Of a stretch of DNA of 64,000 bases, positions 26,701 through 39,123 are shown one piece after another. The notes beneath the pieces are model-generated. The model searched no databases. It saw only the letters and a list, made by a program, of their open reading frames with translations, and had not been told where the DNA came from. Position 1 is the first letter of the stretch. Each line of letters starts with the position of its first letter. The position numbers were made by a program, and so were the translations under genes. Source of the DNA: Rotaria macrura. Lineage: Eukaryota > Rotifera > Eurotatoria > Philodinida > Philodinidae. The stretch spans positions 1 to 64,000 of the forward strand of contig OENT01000861.1 of assembly GCA_900239685.1 (NCBI GenBank), given 5' to 3'.

Positions 26701-29700
26701 GGAACCTATTGTGATATAGCAAATCCATGTTCAAGTATGCCATGTGCAGCAAATGCTACATGTGCCACATTGATTAATGGAAGTGCCATTTGTTTATGTC
26801 CAACTGGTATGACGGGTGTTCGTTGCGATCAAGCAATATCTAGTCAGTTTTGTGCATCATCACCGTGCCGAAATAATGGTACTTGTATCGGAAACATATG
26901 TATTTGTCCGAATAATACAAGTGGTCCGACATGTAACGTAAGTGCAACTCCATGTCCAACGAGTTCTCGACCAACACTTATTTGTCTCAATGGTGGTACA
27001 TGTATACCAAATTATGGATGTTTTTGTGATGTTGGATACGCAGGTGAAGATTGTAGCACACCAATATTTAACAGTTGTACAAGTACGAGTTGTTTCAACG
27101 GAGGTACATGTATACAATTATCAAATGGTACACTCATATGTCTATGTCCAACATTATACACTGGCACAAGATGTGAAACATACGCATCATTATGCATACC
27201 CAATCCATGTCAATTTAATGGTACATGTATTCCAAGTGGTACGACTGGTTATATTTGCATATGTGCACCGAATTTCACAGGACCACAATGCAATCTTGTG
27301 ATGAATCCATGCTACTATTCACCGTGTAAGTTTTAGAGTTGTATAAAAATGAACATACTATTTTTAAAAGCAAAACAATCAACTATTCTCTAGGTCTCAA
27401 TAGTGGTACTTGTGTACCACTCCAAAACGGTGGTTACATGTGTATTTGTTTACCAGCATATACAGGTCCGCAATGTCAATCAATCCTTAGTCCTTGTTTA
27501 TCAGCACCGTGTAATACCGGTACTTGTGTTACTATTAATAATGGTCTTGCTTACATTTGTAATTGTCCACCACAATTAACTGGTCCAACATGTCTCATAG
27601 CCAATCCATGTGGTTTTCAACCTTGTCTTAATGGTGGAACATGCATATTAACAGCTGCCGCCAGTACATATACATGTATATGTCCAATAAATTATACTGG
27701 TAAAAATTGTCAAACGTATAATTTATGTTTATTAAATCCATGTCTTAATGGTGGAACTTGTACCATGTCAACATCATCAACAATATCATGTTTATGTACA
27801 CCAATGTATTATGGTGATCGATGTCAACTATTAAATCCATGCGGTAGTCCTATCTGCGTTCATGGCATTTGTCAATTGAATCCTATTACATTGAAAGCGC
27901 AATGTGCATGCTATGCTGGATGGACAGGTACCTATTGTGATACATCAATCGCTTGTTATAGTAATCCTTGTTTGTATGGTACATGTATATCATCCGTTTC
28001 ATGTGGTTATTTATGTAATTGTATGGCTGCCTATTATGGTCCACAATGTCAATATCCAATTATACAAACACCATGCACATATAAACCATGTCTCAATGGT
28101 GGTACCTGTCAAGTAACAACGAATGGTTACATTTGTATATGTCCGGCTTATTATGTCGGTGTCAATTGTCAATATGTCAATCCATGTTTATCAATTGGTG
28201 CATCTACATCATGTCAAGCCATCGTAACTCCATCAGGAAGTTATATATGTTCATGTTCAACAAATCCTGTAAGTCATATAAATATCTTTACATGATTAAA
28301 CAAATACAAAGATATATCGGTCGATTTTCGATTTCTAGTGTTCAAGTAATCCATGTCAATTTGGTACTTGTGTTACAATCAATTCAGGTCTTGCTTATCA
28401 ATGTTCGTGTTATCCAAATTATTTAGGTGCACAATGTAATCTACCGAATCCATGTACTCCAACAACATGTTATAATGGTGGTTCATGTTTAGCTAAAATC
28501 AATAGTGCCGGCTCACAAGTTACTCAATCATGTCAATGTCCATCGTCTCAATATTTTATTGGTACATTTTGTGAACATTACAATCCATGTGCATCATCAC
28601 CATGTGCAAATGGTGGAACATGTACAGCTTATGTCAATGTAACATGTTTTTATCAATGTCTATGTCCGATTGGTTATACGGGTCAACAATGTCAATATTC
28701 TGTAGCACAAATTCGCTGTGAATCCGTCAATATTCCAAATAATTGTCTGAACGGTGGTACATGCATGTTAACTGGTACGATTACAACATGCTATTGCACG
28801 TCAAGTTATACAGGTAGATTATGTGAAAATATGGCTGACATGTGTATGTTACAAGTATGTCAAAATGGTGGCACATGTATAACAGTAAATAGTGCAACTG
28901 TTACATGTATGTGTTTACCGTCCTATCAAGGACAGTATTGCGAATATTCAACGAATCCATGTTCAGTTGCACCATGCCTTAATGGTGGACAATGTATTGC
29001 ATCGTCGTTAACATTTACATGTAATTGCGCACAAACAATGTATACTGGACCACGATGTCAAACTTTAATATCGTCGCCATGTGCAACAAATCCTGTGAGT
29101 AATCTTTGTCGACTTGTTCCAAGTAAAAGTTTTATCGAGATCACAGTTAATTTCACATTTGACTAAATCTGTTGTTGTTGATATCGGATTTTTAACAAAC
29201 AAAAAAAGAAGAGAACTTTGAATGTCAAATAATGGAATGATATAGTCTTTGGCAAAAACAAAGAAAGAATAGTGAGAAAACATGATTCTTTCTTTGTTCT
29301 ATAAATAGTATTTCGACACTACTGATGACAACGACAATTCTTTTGGTATCTATAACATATGCTTAAAATCATTCTTATTTCAGTCGTAGAATTCTTTCGA
29401 CTTTGAGAATTTCTAAAAACTCTTCAAATTAGTCATAGTTTTCATACGAATAAATTACAAGGTCAAATGTAAACTTAAGATTTATCACGTTATGCTAATT
29501 TTTTTGAATAGTGTTTGAATGGTGGTACATGTCAAGTAGTTGGCTTATCATACGTTTGCTTATGTCCAACAAGTTATACAGGTTTAACATGTGCACAATC
29601 CATAAATTTGTGTTCAAAAATGCAATGCCTTAATGGTGGTACTTGCTTCAATTACGGTACATTTTCTATGTGTAATTGTTTAATAAGTTATACCGGTGAT

Positions 29701-30445
29701 CGTTGTCAATATATGAATCTATGTTATCCAACGTCGCCTTGTTTATATGGCGCAACATGCATATCGGTGTTGAATAGTTTTTCATGCCAATGTCCACCTG
29801 GTCGAACAGGTACAACATGTCAATACTTATCCGATAATCCATGTGCTGGTAATGGTTATCAATGTTTGAATGATGGAACATGCATAATCCTATCAGGTAC
29901 AACACAAGCTGGTTGCTTATGTTCAACGAATTTTACTGGTGAAAATTGTGAACAAGGTTTGTTCGATATTAAATAGTTAATTTAGAAAAAAAAGTCAATG
30001 CTTTCTAGTCGTGTCGTCTACGTCAATTGCAACAAAATCAACATCAACAACAACATTGTCGTCATCGATTTTAACAATTATTTCTAGTTCATCATCGACC
30101 ACGATGATTAAAACAACATCGTTGACTTTTTTGAATATGACAAATGCGCCCTATACATGCGATGATGTATCATTGGCGTGTCTTGCTTATAGTGCTTATT
30201 GTGCTCGTGAAATAGAATTTTCCGGTATTCCATGTCGAGTTCTTTGCCCAAGAACTTGTGATACTTGTAAGTTTTCAATCTTGTAATAGACGTGTACATA
30301 TATTTACGTATGAATATTTTTATGACAATGTGTTTTTATAGGTTGTGAAGATTTTTATACAGATGGTTCGTGTTCATTAGAAAAATGTCAACGTAATCCT
30401 CAACTTCAATCTTACTGTCGAAATTCATGTATCTGCAAAACATGA
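14285..30445 (+). CDS. giant secreted Reeler/SEA-like/FN2-like/EGF/ShKT mosaic protein
   Basis: This is a multi-exon gene of about 35 or more exons, mostly separated by 55-80 bp introns. ATG at 14285 opens a hydrophobic signal peptide (SLLVLTIFVVLRF), then a Reeler-like domain. EGF, fibronectin-II-like and SEA-like modules alternate to about 20640. About 60 Notch-type EGF repeats follow (20874-29960; pattern NPC..PC.NGGTC...C.C...YTG..C). A Ser/Thr-rich linker (about 30011-30110) and paired ShKT-type cysteine-rich segments end at TGA 30443-30445. Many introns split a Cys codon after the first base, for example NPC|LNGGVC at the intron ending near 26141, so frames rejoin as single chains. No transmembrane segment is seen after the signal peptide, so a secreted or matrix protein is inferred. 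N-glycosylation sequons (NGT, NNT) are abundant. I treat it as one gene because every segment rejoins in phase. Two neighbouring genes cannot be excluded. Exact exon 1 end is uncertain (donors at 14748 or 14798). Confidence 0.8.
14879..20640 (+). other. mosaic of EGF, FN2-like and SEA-like modules
   Basis: The modules are mostly one per exon. EGF examples are at 14884 (CTSSPCLNGGTC), 15750, 16295, 17402, 17585, 17945, 18990 and 19772. FN2-like modules carry C.FPF.Y.N..Y..C at about 15531, 16090, 17765, 19585 and 20310, for example CVFPFAYNNVNYTTC. SEA-like modules, each split over two exons, lie at about 16485-17170, 18140-18563, 19172-19510 and 19954-20250. They show F.N.IRNQTNSS-like and NITNGSV-like strands. 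The repeating EGF-SEA-FN2 order suggests module-set duplication. Confidence 0.6.
20874..29960 (+). repeat. array of about 60 EGF-like repeats
   Basis: By reading successive six-cysteine units I count roughly sixty EGF repeats of about 38 residues (114 bp), each ending YTG..CE or close. Exons are long here (21493-22593 and 26461-27330 are examples), with several repeats per exon. Repeats are diverged in sequence rather than recently amplified. The unit at 25135 has an insert (GRKKRQTM) between cysteines. Confidence 0.85.
24039..24300. mobile_element. fold-back element inside an EGF-array intron
   Basis: Within the enlarged intron at about 23980-24360, the arm at 24074-24136 pairs with 24202-24262 (AAGACTTCCTCTATCC against its inverse; TTGTGCACCGATGATTTCA-like inner ends). 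Weaker pairing extends to GACCA at 24039 and TGGTC at 24300. It explains why this intron is five times longer than its neighbours. Confidence 0.6.
30138..30445 (+). other. ShKT-type cysteine-rich C-terminus
   Basis: The first segment reads CDDVSLACLAYSAYC, then CRVLCPRTCDTC. After a short intron (about 30270-30341) a second, shorter segment contains CEDFYTDGSCSLEKC, CQRN and CRNSCICKT. Cysteine spacing fits ShK/ShKT toxin-fold domains, which are common C-terminal modules of secreted metazoan proteins. Confidence 0.6.
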
Positions 30446-31456
30446 CTATCAGATTTTTTTGTCTCGTTTCTATTCAAACATATCTTTAAATTAACAGCTT
30501 ATTTCTCTATCATGATGTGAAACTAAATCATTTTAAGGAATAAACTATGCTATCATCTTGAAAATATCTTTCAGGCAAATTACCCGTTAAAGAAAAATCA
30601 GATGAGTAAAGCTATTATGCTGTCGATAAATAAGTTCAGAGATTTTGATGAGTACAACAAAAGTTAATCTTATAGATTTCTCACAGGCCATCGGAATCAT
30701 CCATGTTAAATATTGTCTTACTCTGATATCAGATCAAATACATCTCACAAAGGTAATGTCTAGTTTTGATATGTCTTATTGCTTCAGATATATATATATT
30801 TTCTCTATTGACATTAAAAGTTAGTGTTTTAAAACAGAAACATCTCTTCGACTTCGATAGTTTTTATATTGATGTTTAAAATAACTATAATTGATAGATG
30901 ATATTTGTGAAGTATGATGCAAAGTGAAGAAAAATAAAAACATGAAATCGTATAGAAATTTCTTTTTCTCAATTGATTATCGTTTTTGCGAAACACACAA
31001 ATTAGATGTTGTTAATAGATGCTCTTCACACATATAAATATTGTTATTTACACAAATCGTAATCTGACAGTCTGAATTCTCATATTTACAATCTAACAAA
31101 ATTCATTTCTAAGCGATAACTGATCGAATATATGCGATTTTGTACTAACAACTGAACGTACACATGTAAATTGAAATGAGATTGTTTTAAAATGAAAAAG
31201 ATGTTTTCATACTATACACAATAGTCGTAATCGAAATGTCAATACTGTTTTATTATGTCTAACTCATGTGACAATAACGATCTGTCTATATCGAAATGAT
31301 TTAAAACACTTGTCCTTTCACTGTATCTGTGCTGTATTCTTCAAATAACACGACAATAAACGATCGAAGAAATGACAGAATGAAGAAGAAAAAAAAAAGA
31401 AGATAACGAATAGAACACACATGTAGAACGTAAACGTCTAAAGTCAAAATTTGATC
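30446..31456. other. intergenic spacer with polyadenylation signal
   Basis: AATAAA at 30539-30544, about 95 bp after the mosaic-gene stop, is a good 3' end signal. The remaining roughly 900 bp is AT-rich with no exon or repeat that I can support. It must hold the promoter of the RdRP gene, but no core element stands out. Confidence 0.5.
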
Positions 31457-34400
31457 ATGACAAAGTAAGGTCTTGATTTTGTTTTCATTCTTACAAATTA
31501 TGAATATTATTTTCTGTAGACGTGATGATATTCAATGCATGTTTCATAATGTTTCAACGGATCTTACTAATATCATATCATCATCAGTTGGCATCGACAT
31601 TCGTTTATTATCAAAACAGACAAACAATCGATTATCTTATTCATGTTCACTTTTAAATGCTCAACAAATACGTTCTACTCTTGCTGATTGTCTTGGTCAA
31701 TATCCACAAATATGGTTTTCAATAGATAATAATTCAACTTCACCGATTCAATCGTCGTCGAAAAACGACAAAAGTTCTCATGTAATCGATCATATTTTGT
31801 TTGGTTCGTTAATTTCTATCGAAAAATTTCTCGTTCATAAAATACCTCTGAACGAAAGAACACATTGGAAAATGAAAATTTACAATAGACAAACATTGAT
31901 GATTGAATCCGAACAAGAACATACATCTGTTCGTTTATCCATACCATTGAAATATCTACATAAACAAGTTCTCGTTATTGATGGAGAAGATTTTTCTGAA
32001 ATTATCTTTAGCTATAATCTTATCACAGTCGACATACGCACAAATAATAATAATAAAAAATTTGAAAAGTAAATTATTTCTGTTTTTTTTTCTATCCTCC
32101 CAGTCATAGAATTCTAATATTCTCTTCGTTAATCTACTTAGAATGTATGGTAACAATCCAATAGTGAAATCATTAAATCAATGTTCAGATTTTCTAATAT
32201 GTTTATCACCTAAAGTCAATGCTGATTTATTTCTTGATTATCTTAAATCAAGTTATAATTATGAAATATTTTATACAACAATTGCCATACAACATAGTAG
32301 CCATCAATGGTCAATAGATGATCTAAACTGGTATCGAACAGATCATACACGTTATGCTATATCAATGCTACATTTACTAGGTTATGTATTTGATGATAAA
32401 TATTTACACAATGATATTCTTCAAACTCGAATGATTGAGTTGGCTGAACAAGATGAACATGGCTTTTATCAACTAGCATTAAATGCATTTTATGAACTTA
32501 AAAAATATCATTGGCTAAATTTATTGGAAATTTTTAATCGAAATTCAATAAAAAAAATATTGCATGATCGTAAATTATTTCATGTGTCCGTTATTCATAT
32601 AACACCAACTCGTTTGTTAATCATGCCAAAAGAAAAAACCAAAGGTCATCGTGCCATGCGTCATAAATCATTCGATGGTATGAATGATTTTTGTCTCGTA
32701 TATTTAAAACCTGATCCACCGAATATATACTTTAACGATGATAATAGTCAAATGATCGAATATTTTCAAGATATATTTCTATCAGGTATTGATTGTGCTG
32801 GAAATCATTATCATCTATTTGGAGCATCGAATTCACAATTAAAAGATCATTCGTTTTGGTTTGTGAAAGCATTGTCATTGAGTGATATTCATCGAAAACG
32901 GCAATTATTAGGAAAGCTTGATCAAATTCTTAACATAGGTACATATGTTGCTCGTTTAGGTTTATGGTTTAGTAAAACTGATCCAACAGATGTATGTTTA
33001 CGTATATATATATATTTATTTATTTTCTCAATGAAAAACAACAATTAAAACTACTGAAAATAAAAATATTCATTTTAGATTCAACTCATTTATTGCAACA
33101 ATGAAAACGAATTTTATTATCGTGTTAGACAGGGTGAAACTTGTGCGATGATGATTGAAGATGTTGAAAGAAATAATTATTGTTTTACAGATGGCAATGG
33201 TCTAGTTTCGAAAGGCTTAGCTAAATTAATTCATGAAAAACTCGATGATAGTCAACAAAAAATATCTATTATGCCATCGGCTTATCAAATTCGTGTAGCT
33301 GGTTGTAAAGGTCTTATTATAATTGATCCACAATCAACATTCGAACAATTTTATATTAAAGTTCGTCCATCGATGAAGAAATTTGAATGTAATGATTGGA
33401 CATTAGATATTTGTGGTTATAGTCGAGCCAGTATGTTAAATAGAATAAGATATTTCGTTCTATTTTCTTTTTCAAAATACAATTCGTTTTCTCTTTCTTA
33501 TCATAGCACCAAGTCGATTGAATAATCAATTTATTTGGCTTCTATCAGACCTTGGAGTGTCAGATAAAACATTTCTTCGACTTCAACAACGATGGTTTCG
33601 TAAAAAACCATCGTATTCAAATTATAATGAGTAAATAAATCAATTGTTTTTTCATAGTTCTTCTTGACAGACGCAGATCTATCTGTATATAAAAATGTTG
33701 CCTATAACACATGCGTTGCAAAAAGAAATATCAAACACTATTAGATAATGTTGACGAATTTTAATCTATGCAAATTTGTTTTCGATGAAAAGAGCAATGT
33801 CTTTTGTACCAGATATATTTTGACCGGATGAATCTGAAAACGAGAAACAGTTCAAACTCTAGCTTATCTCTTAAAACGTTCGTGTAACTTCACTATTCAA
33901 TAACGTCACTTTCAATTTTTATTGATTTTTTTTAAATAGTGAAAGAGAATGGAACTTTCCAATGTTTTAATGGAAGTTAAATTGTTCTTAGTTTTGATAC
34001 AGAAATATAACGTTTTCTGAAATAGACTAAAAACATTGGTTATTCTCATTAGTTGACAGCATAGATGTCCATCGCGGTCGACTATCTGCCGCTACCGCCA
34101 CGCCACCCAGGTCGAACTCACCCCATCGGATCCGGTGGGAATTTGTCGGAATCCTTGGTATTGGATTCCGACAGGAAGTTGACGGATGTCGGAAAGTGGT
34201 GGATTTTCAGGGTTCCGGCAGGATCCGGGTCATTCCGACATCCGACAACTTCCTGTCGGAATCCAATACCAAGGATTCCGACAAATTCCGAGGAATTCCC
34301 ACCGGATCCGATAATTTTCCGCTAGGATCCGACTGTCGGATTGTTCGTCCTGGGCACGTATAAAAACAGAGCCGCTGCTGCTGCATTAAAAATTATACAA

Positions 34401-37400
34401 AATCTACTTTTTCAAAAAAAATAGCCAATATATATGTTATAGTGTTAACAATTCCTGTTTGATGAAATATTGATGTAAAAAAAGAGATGAGACATAGCAA
34501 TAATCCTTTCGAAAAACAATAGATTCATTCTTTTTATAGGGTCTAGAGATTTTTAGCGCGACTGAAAATCTGCCACTGCCATTCCGCTATCGCTATGAGA
34601 TTTTGAAAAAAGTACCGCTGCCGCCACGGTGGTAGTGGTAGCGGCAGCACCGCCATGGACATCTATGATTGACAGTCTTGCAGTGGTAAAAACTATTTAT
34701 TGAATTCATTTCTTATTCAGATTATAAGATTTGACATATTTCGAGTAAATCAAGGAAACCGAAATTGAATTCATGCATGTTTTCTCAAGAGATAATGTAT
34801 TAAAAAGTATCAAGAACGAATTTAAAATTTTGTAATCAAATTGATACCGATAGAGCTTTTTATGCTTTATATTTTCGTATATTGTTTTGTTAAAATTTTG
34901 TCTATATAGCCCGAAAGTTTTGAGAAATACAGATTTTTTTCTAGTTGCAACCGTTCTTTTAGAGGTATTTTGTTTTGGACTTTTTCTTGCTTTCAGATTC
35001 GAACTGACAAAAACATGTCTGGTATCAAAGACATTGTTCTTTCCAGTAAAAATAAACTTCGATGAATTAATAGTCGTCAGCATTGTCCAACAGTGTTTGA
35101 AATTGCGTTATTAAAATTAGATTTCTAACACTTTGATTGTTAGATATTCTTGCATCTACTTGCGATCTAAGTCGATCTGATAGTTTTCGTTTACTGATCA
35201 AGGATCAACATGCATGCATTATGAAATCGTGAAAACTGAAAAATAAAATTTTCGATGTTTTTCAAAATGATTTGACAACTATGATTGTCAAATTATTTTT
35301 AGAGATTATCCAAAGTAGAAATGTATAATAGAATGAACAACAATATTTGGTTTTGTACAAAGAATGATTATCAGAAGAGATAGCTAAGAAATATTCTCTC
35401 GCAAAAGAAAAAAAAAACACAAAAGTTCAACATCATCGGTACGACTTCGTATTTCTCTCATGTCAACTATATGTATCGATGATAGACAACTGATTTTTCC
35501 AGACTTATTCTCAAGTAATGATTAGTATTGTGTTGTTATTCGATCATGTGACGACTTATCACGTCGAAGGAGAGGATAAACTCATCGCTTCTGAATAGAG
35601 AATTAGCTTTGTTGATAAGTTTTCTCATAGGAAAAATCAATAGGGACATCAAAGAATAACGTAGTGTTATTACTGTATCATAAGTGAATGTACTCAATCA
35701 TCTGTAGGATATATGATCCGAATGGATAGTAGTGTTACGGTTATTCAATACTGTTTATGAGCTCGAATTTCTTTTAGTGATTTATTAAAAAGTAAAATTC
35801 CATTGCCTGCAAATGAATGCCGATATATATATGGTTGTGCGTTAGAATCTCAACTTGACGAAGGACAATGTTTTATTCGTTATCAAGTTTTAAATGAAAC
35901 TGGTAAATCTTGTTCAAATCCAAAATTTGAATGTGTTCGAGGCAGAGTAATTGTAACGAAAAATCCTTGGTAAACGTTTTCTTATTTTTTTTCTTCTTAA
36001 TTACAATATAATTCTAAACTGTTAGTCCATATGCTGGAGATATGTTGGAATTATGGGCCGTCGATTTACCAGATTTATATCATTTAAAAGATGTGATTGT
36101 TTTTTCAACACGAGGCGAACGTACGTCATTTCAATTGATTGGATCAATTTTTATGTAATGTATATATATATATATATATAAGATTTTTAGGACCGGACTT
36201 TAATAAAATAGCTGGATCTGATCTCGATGGTGATGGTTATTTTGTGAGTTGATCATCTGTAACAGTTTCTGTTCTTTTCTTTTTAATTTTCAAACTCAAT
36301 TTTATTAATGAAAGGTCTACTGGGGACAAGAATTGCGTCTAAAACAGCAAGTTAAACCACTTGATTATACTCCAGATGAGAAACATTATCAATCGACACC
36401 TATTTCTCCTGACGATGTAATTAATTATTGTCTTTCAACATTGACAATGACGAGTTCAGGTGAAATATATAATTTACATGCTGTTATTGTTGATAAAAAT
36501 TATGAAAATTATCAACAACGAACATGTCAAACATTAGCTATTGAATTAGCTCGAATGTTTTCTTCTGCTGGTTTGTTGCGTTTTTCTGTTAAATGTAAAA
36601 TAAATTTAGAAAATCAAAAATACTTCTCTTTTGTAGTTGATTCTGGTAAAACAGGTTATGTTATTGATAAGAAACGTATTCAAAGTATACGAGAAAAATA
36701 TGGACAAAAATATCCCGATTTCTTAGGCAAAGATGAAAAAAGATCCTATCCATCAACATCTATTGTCGGAAGACTTTATCGTAATGCACTCGATTATGTC
36801 AATGGAAAAATGGATAAACTTGAAAAAATCTTTGCACAATTGAATATCGATGATGATGAAAAAGAACTAGTAAAACAAATTGATTCGGTAAGATGACAAA
36901 GATTTATTTTCTATTGCATAGTCTTTAATTTTAGCAACCACAACCAATAATTTCATGTAAATCAAATGATGAATCAAATCACTTGCATCCAGGCGCTCCA
37001 CTATCACCAATTCAAAATTCAGTATCAAACAATGTAAGGTTCATATGAATGAAAATAAACAACAAAAAGAGACAGCTACGTTTTGAGCGCAAGTATTTCG
37101 AAGATGGAACGAATTTTATTTGCTATTTTGTTTCTCTTGGTCATGATAATTGCAGTGCTTCTGCTTCTCCACTTTCTCTATCTCTCTCGATTTTGAGAAT
37201 ACAATGGAGTGACGTCAAAAATAATACTCTTATGCTTGCCCCTTGTTATTTCTTTGCGCGACTATAGAGATAGTAGCATTGAATATTTTCCTCGAATTAC
37301 GATTGACTTCTGTTGAATCAACTCAATTAGTGTCTCGATAAATATTAGTATGTTTGTGTGCAAGAGACGAACACGATTCGTTTTAGTCATTCACACTTAT

Positions 37401-39123
37401 GATTAGATCGTTCGACGGTGGAGTCCATGTTAAAAATTGATTTTATTCTATTAATTAAATAACCAGCTCAGGTCTATTGTATGAATAAAGAAATATTTCT
37501 CATCATTTTACTATCGGAATAATACCGAACAGTTCTATCATCTGTTCATAATTAAAATATCTTTCTGTACGATAGGATGTTAACTATTCGGATTACATAG
37601 CTTATGTATGGGTATATCGTCAAAATAGTTGATCAAAGAAGACATTATTTTTCTCTATTCACAACTGCGTTTATTCAATTACGTTTTTGTGGACTTTGAG
37701 ATAAGTTATTTCTTTTCTTGCCGTCTAGTGAAAACTCTAAACAGTATACTCTTTAATATCAAGGAAAAGTTTAAAAGCTGTACTATAGCTGACAATATGT
37801 TCAGATTCGTGTTCGGGTATAGGAAAATCTTGTTGGGTTGGGTCCAGGGGCAACAAGTCGTACTCGTGTAAGACACTAATCTACAACAATTACACTTTGC
37901 AATCGAAGCATCACTGATGATTATCGTGTAGCATAATATTCGTTAGGTATTGGTATTTTTTGTACATTTAGAGTGATAATTCGTTGATAAATTTTAATAA
38001 AATTCCGCCGCAATTTTTTCTTATTGATGGTATGATGTCGTCATCGTCACCGATAAAATTATGTTCATCGGCAAAGCCCGGTTATTTCGAACACAATGAT
38101 CTACTTCGTCTTCGTATTGAACTTGAACCTTTATCAGACGAAATTTTCAAACCATGTTTACCATCTTTATCGTCACTCTTTTCTGAACAACTTTCTTCTA
38201 TTCAATTTCGAACAGACGATCATGAATTATCAAAAATAATCGTCTCATTCGGATATATTTATCTATTAAAATACAAAGAACAATCGATCGATGTTAAGAA
38301 AAATCCTAAAACTTTAGATTGTTTAGTGAATAGTAATTTCTTACCTCCATTATTTGATACATTTTTTCCATCGACAATACTTGAACGTATTGAAATCAAT
38401 GAAGATAATTCGCATTGTTTACAACAAATATTTTATAAATCAAATCATAAAATTAAACAAGAAGTAAAATATTTACTTTCAAAATAAAAGAAACCATTCT
38501 GAATTATTTTTATTTAGTACATCGAATCAACTTCAAATTCATTACGCTTAGTATTTCCTTGGTTTAAAATGAACTTTATTGATCATCAACGTGAAATCAT
38601 CGTTATTTGTTTGAATACTCAGTCGAAAAATGAAATTCGTATACATTTTGATAAAAATGGTCGAATTAAATCTATCGATGATCTACCGAAAATTTTCTTC
38701 AAATGTTTTCATCAACAGACTTCATCGTATCGTCCAGATATTCTTTATGAATTTCGATCCTATTCAAAGATAAATAATCAAAATTATTCATTAATATTTA
38801 AACATGAAATATTACTTGATCCAACAAATCCATTGACACTTCCGTTACAAGAACATATTATTCCTATTGTTTCGTATAGCATTATAACAAATATATTTCA
38901 ACACAATGATATTGAAGTGCATATTATACGAACGTTCTCGCCGATTCATTATAAAAATGATAACATCTATAAGCTTCGATGTATATTAGGTTATATTGAA
39001 GAAACTGAACAACAACCGTCCATTGAAATTAACGTTCACACAAATAGCAATGAAATATTAAATCGTGAAAAACTACGTTATATTATGACATTGGCCACGG
39101 AACTCAGTCAAATGTTAGATTGA
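31457..39123 (+). CDS. eukaryotic RNA-dependent RNA polymerase (RDR/QDE-1 type)
   Basis: A complete 12-exon gene. Exons: 31457-31464, 31520-32068, 32142-32991, 33079-33430, 33507-33630, 35778-35969, 36026-36120, 36191-36243, 36315-36887, 36935-37033, 37972-38463, 38518-39123. The sum is 3993 nt, about 1330 aa, with all junctions in phase and GT..AG. The catalytic half contains FTDGNGLVSKGLAK, MPSAYQIRVAGCKG, RPSMKKFE, NPCPYAGD with AVDLPDL, and the metal-binding loop GSDLDGDGYF near residue 734. The latter is diagnostic of the cellular RdRP family that copies RNA into dsRNA for small-RNA amplification. Length is within the usual range. An 8-base first exon (ATGACAAA) supplies the start. It is inferred from splice sites and could be replaced by a downstream ATG. 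Two introns are unusually long (33631-35777 and 37034-37971). The first is filled with fold-back elements. No disabling change was seen. Confidence 0.93.
34055..34678. mobile_element. outer fold-back element in RdRP intron 5
   Basis: TGACAGCATAGATGTCCATC at 34057 has an inverted partner, ATGGACATCTATGATTGACAG, at about 34652-34676. The inner arms are rich in CCGCTACCGCC and its complement. The CCCAGG-type element sits inside the left arm, so the two are nested. Confidence 0.6.
34106..34354. mobile_element. CCCAGG-type fold-back MITE, copy 2 (nested)
   Basis: It runs CCCAGGTCGAAC ... GTTCGTCCTGGG. Long arms pair across a short loop: GGAATCCTTGGTATTGGATT at 34158 with its inverse near 34258, and ATCGGATCCGGTGGGAA with TTCCCACCGGATCCGAT. 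CA flanks both sides. It is GC-richer than the surrounding intron and inserted into an older fold-back element. Confidence 0.7.

Noticed and set aside
18625..27203. Antisense and alternative-frame ORFs across the mosaic gene
   Set aside because: They are shadows of the EGF, FN2-like and SEA-like coding exons, which have consistent splice sites on the plus strand.
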